Origin: Myotis daubentonii
Lineage: Eukaryota; Chordata; Mammalia; Chiroptera; Vespertilionidae
Reading direction: 5' to 3'
NCBI RefSeq assembly: GCF_963259705.1
Contig: NC_081840.1
Span: 144,939,549-145,003,548, forward strand
DNA length: 64,000 bases
Below the pieces are notes generated by a model, which was not told the origin of the DNA, did no database searches, and was given only the letters and a program-made list of their open reading frames with translations. The position numbers and the translations under genes were made by a program. Within the stretch, counting starts at the first letter, position 1; each line of letters begins with the position of its first letter. Positions 60,161 through 64,000 of this stretch are shown here, piece by piece.

Positions 60161-60502
60161 GTAAATGTTTATCTTTTTAGCATAATTATTTGTATTCTAT
60201 CTTTATAAAAATATATCCTTTCACAGCTTCCCACACAGATTCAAATTCACTTTCTGTAGAAAATACTCCCATGAAGAATTATATCTTCATCTGGGCATGC
60301 TCTCCTGTTGGTTGTAGTAATCTGAGCTGTAGTTATTTACAGTCTTTTGTGTATTTTTTGGCAAATATTATGTAATGTGTGTGTCTTGAACCCTCAAGTA
60401 GTATGTAAACTTGAAGGACAACAATAAATTTAAATGTTCAAAGAAAAATCTATATATTACAATGTCTAGATTTAGCTGAGTGGCTGGCATTCACTATCTC
60501 TG

Positions 60503-60541
<39 letters not shown>

Positions 60542-60975
60542 TAAATGCCTCAAAATTAGACACCTATTTTCTTAAATTCTTCTGTATTCATACATTCATA
60601 CTTATCTACTCTGGCATTTAATATATAATGGGATATATATAATTTTGAATGAGAAGGACTAAAGATTATTTATTGTCATTATTACCAATATTATTATTGG
60701 CAGTAATTCTTGTGAACATAGAATTAGTGCTAAAATAATCATCTGATTGCAAACAAGTCATCTGACTTTCTTCTGTTTTACTATCTTTATCTGGAAAAAA
60801 ATTTCTTATAAAAGTGTTTCCTGTATTTTGAGGGTTATTAAGAGTATTCACTTTGAGTTACTTCTAAGATAAAAATTGAATAAGTACTGAAGACATGAGA
60901 TGGTAAATTCTGGGTAAAGAGTTGCTAGAGTCTGGTTTTGGTTTTGAGTTCTCAAAATTGGATGCCACAGACAGA
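60161..60975. other. Unassigned stretch with an ATT microsatellite
   Basis: (ATT)n lies at 60508-60540. No gene recognised. Confidence 0.5.
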
Positions 60976-60979
60976 CAGT

Positions 60980-61115
60980 TGTTAGGACTGATCATTCAGA
61001 TATTTAATGCATTTTCACTGAACACATTTCATGTGACAGGCATTGCGGGGGATCCTGGGGAAACGGTAGAGAACAAGACAGAAAGTGGCCCCTCTGTCAG
61101 AGCTTGTGGTACAGT
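60980..61115 (-). mobile_element. L2 3'-end fragment, antisense
   Basis: ACACATTTCATGTGACAGGC, ATTGCGGGGGATCCTGGGG and AACGGTAGAGAACAAGACAG match the antisense L2 3' order. Confidence 0.75.
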
Positions 61116-62158
61116 GTCCGTGCAGAGGGTGGGCCGTGGTGAGAGGAACAGGAAGTAGGGTGTATCTCTAAGTTTTAAGGATCAATGCTCAGCTCCAAAA
61201 AACGGCAAAGCCATCTTGACTTGATGCAGACAGTACCGTCAGGAGCAGATGAGAACGGCTGTGTCGTTAGGCGGTATTGACACATTGGATCCACTTGCCT
61301 ATTTTCCATTTAATAGACTTGGTAATAAATAGAAAAAACTCACTGAAATTTCAGTACTCATTTGGGTGTGGAGGAAGCTTCCTGGAATGAGAGAGCAGGA
61401 TGGAGACGCTGAGAGAGCAGGCTTCTCACAAACACTTCCTGCTCAAACTTGTTTCAGACAGACTGAACATTTTACAAGAACAGGTTTCTTATTATACTCC
61501 TCTCAGCCTTTTGGACTAAAATCAGCTGGCTGAGAAGCATTAGAAAAGTATCAAGCCTTTTCAAACCTAAAGTAACAAGGAGAGTTTTATTGAAAACTTT
61601 TTTTTTATTCTACTCATATATCTGTAAGTTGCTTGCTACATAAAAAGTTTATGCATATTTCAGATGCTTTCTTATTTTACAGTCTCCAAAAAATATGGAT
61701 AAGTCAAACCAAATGTCAAATTCTAACACCTGTTACAAATAAACAGGCTTAAAGCAAACTTCCCTGGTCATGCTTATGGGAAGATTTAACCCACTGCTGA
61801 GAATTAATGAAACATTTTAGAGAGCTGTGTATTTTAGAGAAAAATCGCCCACACTTTCCTGGGGAGTTAAATAATTTCCAGGCATAGGCAATGAAGTCAA
61901 ATCCTTGCTGTATTTGCCCTCAGTACTTCCAAAGACTTGTTTGGGAAAAATTTCAAAGAAAGAAAAAATGAGTTTACCTGTTCAAAATCAAGAAAATATG
62001 ACGACATCCTGGTTCAAGATTATTTTCATGATCCTCAGACTTCAGAAGTAGGCTAAATTTCTTAAAGAGAATCCATAACTAGAAGTTCCCAAGAAACATC
62101 TAGAAATCACTGACAATTGGAGTGCATTTTTATCATTCTTAGAACATGTCAGCAAAGC
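61116..62158. other. Unassigned stretch
   Basis: No gene or transposon end recognised. Confidence 0.45.
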
Positions 62159-62166
62159 ATCTAGGC

Positions 62167-62477
62167 CAGCGGTTCTCAACCTGTGGGTCGCGACCCCTTT
62201 GGGGATTGAACGACCCTTTCACAGGGGTCGCCTAAGACCATCGGAAAACACATACATAATTACATATTGTTTTTGTGATTAATCACTATACTTTAATTAT
62301 GTTCAATTTGTAACAATGAAAATACATCCTGCATATCAGATATTTACATTATGATTCATAACAGTAGCAAAATTACAGTTATGAAGTAGCAACGAAAATA
62401 ATTTTATGGTTGAGGGTCACCACAACATGAGGAACTGTATTAAAGGGTCACGACATTAGGAAGGTTGAGAACCACTG
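62167..62477. mobile_element. SPIN-like non-autonomous hAT element
   Basis: CAGCGGTTCTCAACCTGTGG and AGGAAGGTTGAGAACCACTG are the inverted termini. The subterminal GGTCGCGACCCC and CCTTTCACAGGGGTCGCC are characteristic of SPIN (space invader) elements, as I know them. The flanks ATCTAGGC (62159-62166) and ACCTAGGC (62478-62485) agree at seven of eight positions. There is no coding capacity. Confidence 0.9.
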
Positions 62478-62485
62478 ACCTAGGC

Positions 62486-62780
62486 CTTTGTACTTTGTGT
62501 TTCCTGTACCTGGAATATTTCCCTCCCCCTGACCATTCCATACATAGGTCTCATTTCCATCAAGTCTCAACCCATAAACTTGTCTTTCTGGTCCTAATTT
62601 ACAGCATTCTGTCTTCCTTGGTCAGAAGCCCCATGCCTCAGCCATTTCTTCTTCACTGACATCCACACACTTTATATTCCTACACACATTCTTCATCTCT
62701 CTCAAACAATATTTTCTCTATTGTTTAGTTCCCATCCTTTCCAACCTCACCTTCTGTCTGGCTTTCCAGGCAACTGTGGG
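62486..62780 (+). mobile_element. L2 fragment, sense
   Basis: GCCTTTGTACTTTGTGTTTC, CTGTACCTGGAATATTTCCC and a TCAAGTCTCAACCC part follow sense L2. The SPIN-like element lies at its 5' edge. Confidence 0.65.
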
Positions 62781-62964
62781 AAAATGGAGACAAAATCAAG
62801 GTGGAGGCAATAGTGAGGTGACCCATTTTCTATCATTGCATCACAACAGCTGGTTCTGATGGGATTCAAGGAATATATTCCAAATTAAATGTAAGCTTCT
62901 GCTTCTATATTAAATTAAGCCTTTGGCATTCTTAGATCTGATATGTGAGATTTTCAAATTTAGC

Positions 62965-63270
62965 ACATAACTCATAGATACACAGAATAAGTTGATGGTT
63001 GCCAGAGGGGAAGGGGGTTGCGGAGCTGGGTGAAAAAAGGTGAAGGGATGAAGAAGTACAAATTGGTAGTTACAAAATGATCACGGGAATGTGGAATGCC
63101 CCATAGGGAATATGGTCATTAATATTGTTATAACTATGTATGGTGTCAGGTGATACTTAATTTATTGAACTGATCACTGCATGCATTATATAAATGTCTA
63201 ATCCCTGTGTGGTATAAGTGAAACTAATATTGTAAATCAACCGCAATGAAAAATAAAAATATTATTTAAA
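62965..63270 (+). mobile_element. L1M-type 3'UTR end, sense
   Basis: GTTGATGGTTGCCAGAGGGG, then ATGATCACGGGAATGTGG and GTAAATCAACCGCAATGAAA before an A-rich end. Confidence 0.82.
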
Positions 63271-64000
63271 ATGTAGCACATACCCTAGAAGTTTATGATA
63301 TGTGTTAATTTCTAGTTTTCTTGAATTTTGAACTGAAGTCTTTAGCAAGTCATTTAGCCAGTCACAATCTCTCCACAAGCTTTATTGCTTCCTACTAGTA
63401 ATTTCTTATAGAATATATCTTGTTAATGTGATGCTTAAAATTTGGGATTTTAAAGTGTCAGGCTATATCTCTTAAGTATAACAAGTATCCACTGCATTTA
63501 TTATGGCTCCATTTTGCACATTAAATTCCTAGAACTGGTATCAAAAGCTAAGGGCCTTTTTATAAAAATCTGTGCATGGTGGGACAACACAAATGGGTTG
63601 TGAAATAATTGACTGCAATTGCTACTCCTTGGGAGAGTGAAATTGAGATGAGAGGAGAAAGAAGAGATATGTATTCTGTGGTATGACATAAAAATGAGCC
63701 AGGTGCCCCAAACAAAAGGAAATAGAATAGAACTGAACTATTCTAAGCATTTTAAACCAAGTGATTGTTAAATCATCTTGAGGCACAAGTGTTGAGAATA
63801 AAACATTTTTCTGGCACTTTGCAAAAGAGATAGGATCAAGCCATAGGTTGCTGTAAAAATAAAGTGAGGCCCATTGCCATTAGTTAAAAAATAAAGAAGA
63901 AAAAAGAAAGAAATTATTAATGCTCATCTACAATCTGTCCCCAGATTTCATTTTCTAATATATTCTCAAAAAGAAAAAAAAGGAGGCAGGGTTCCATAGC
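63271..64000. other. Unassigned stretch
   Basis: No gene or transposon end recognised. Confidence 0.45.

Overview
The window is AT-rich mammalian DNA, intergenic or intronic, in which I recognise no host protein-coding exon, rRNA, functional tRNA or CRISPR array. The lineage can be read from its transposons. There are ten Ves-type tRNA-derived SINEs (head like CCCTGGCTGGTGTGGCTCAG), twelve Helitron copies or fragments of the HeliBat kind (TCCTATATAATAAAAG start, palindrome and CTAG end inserted between A and T), a SPIN-like hAT element, mariner MITEs, other young hAT elements and a G-rich-tailed L1. This combination points to a vespertilionid bat. Under these lie older mammalian repeats: L2, L1M, MLT1 LTRs, Tigger and MER5A.

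Layout. 1-1120 is unassigned. 1133-3327 is a 5'-truncated L1 whose ORF2 is open except for one TGA. 3.7-8.4 kb holds old L1M, MER5A, Tigger and L2 pieces, a Ves SINE inserted in another Ves SINE, and a mariner MITE. A Helitron lies at 8459-8821, old antisense L1 at 9.4-11.4 kb and three head-to-tail Helitrons at 11645-12513. From 15.8 to 27.8 kb there are Ves SINEs, an L1M split by a minus-strand Helitron, MLT1-like LTRs (one split by a MITE) and two small hAT elements. From 28 to 35 kb lie L2, an MLT1 LTR whose tail has an inverted copy about 0.5 kb away, and a short young L1 tail. From 36.5 to 38 kb an L1M 3' end is split by a Helitron that is itself split by a solo LTR. From 40 to 46.5 kb there are SINEs, Tigger, L1M and a Helitron between two microsatellites. 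46.6-50.9 kb is the longest repeat-poor stretch. At 53.98-55.87 kb a Tigger1 element contains a Helitron that contains a hAT element. Further Helitrons lie at 57.4 and 59.3 kb, and the SPIN-like element at 62.2 kb sits inside L2.

No set of genes acts together here. The content of interest is the insertion stratigraphy, which several junctions date relatively because removing the insert restores the older repeat. I did not find a convincing new biological system. The most unusual structures are the three-layer nests, the Helitron tandem array and the local inverted duplication. All repeat names are from recognition by eye, without a library search, and boundaries of old repeats are approximate.
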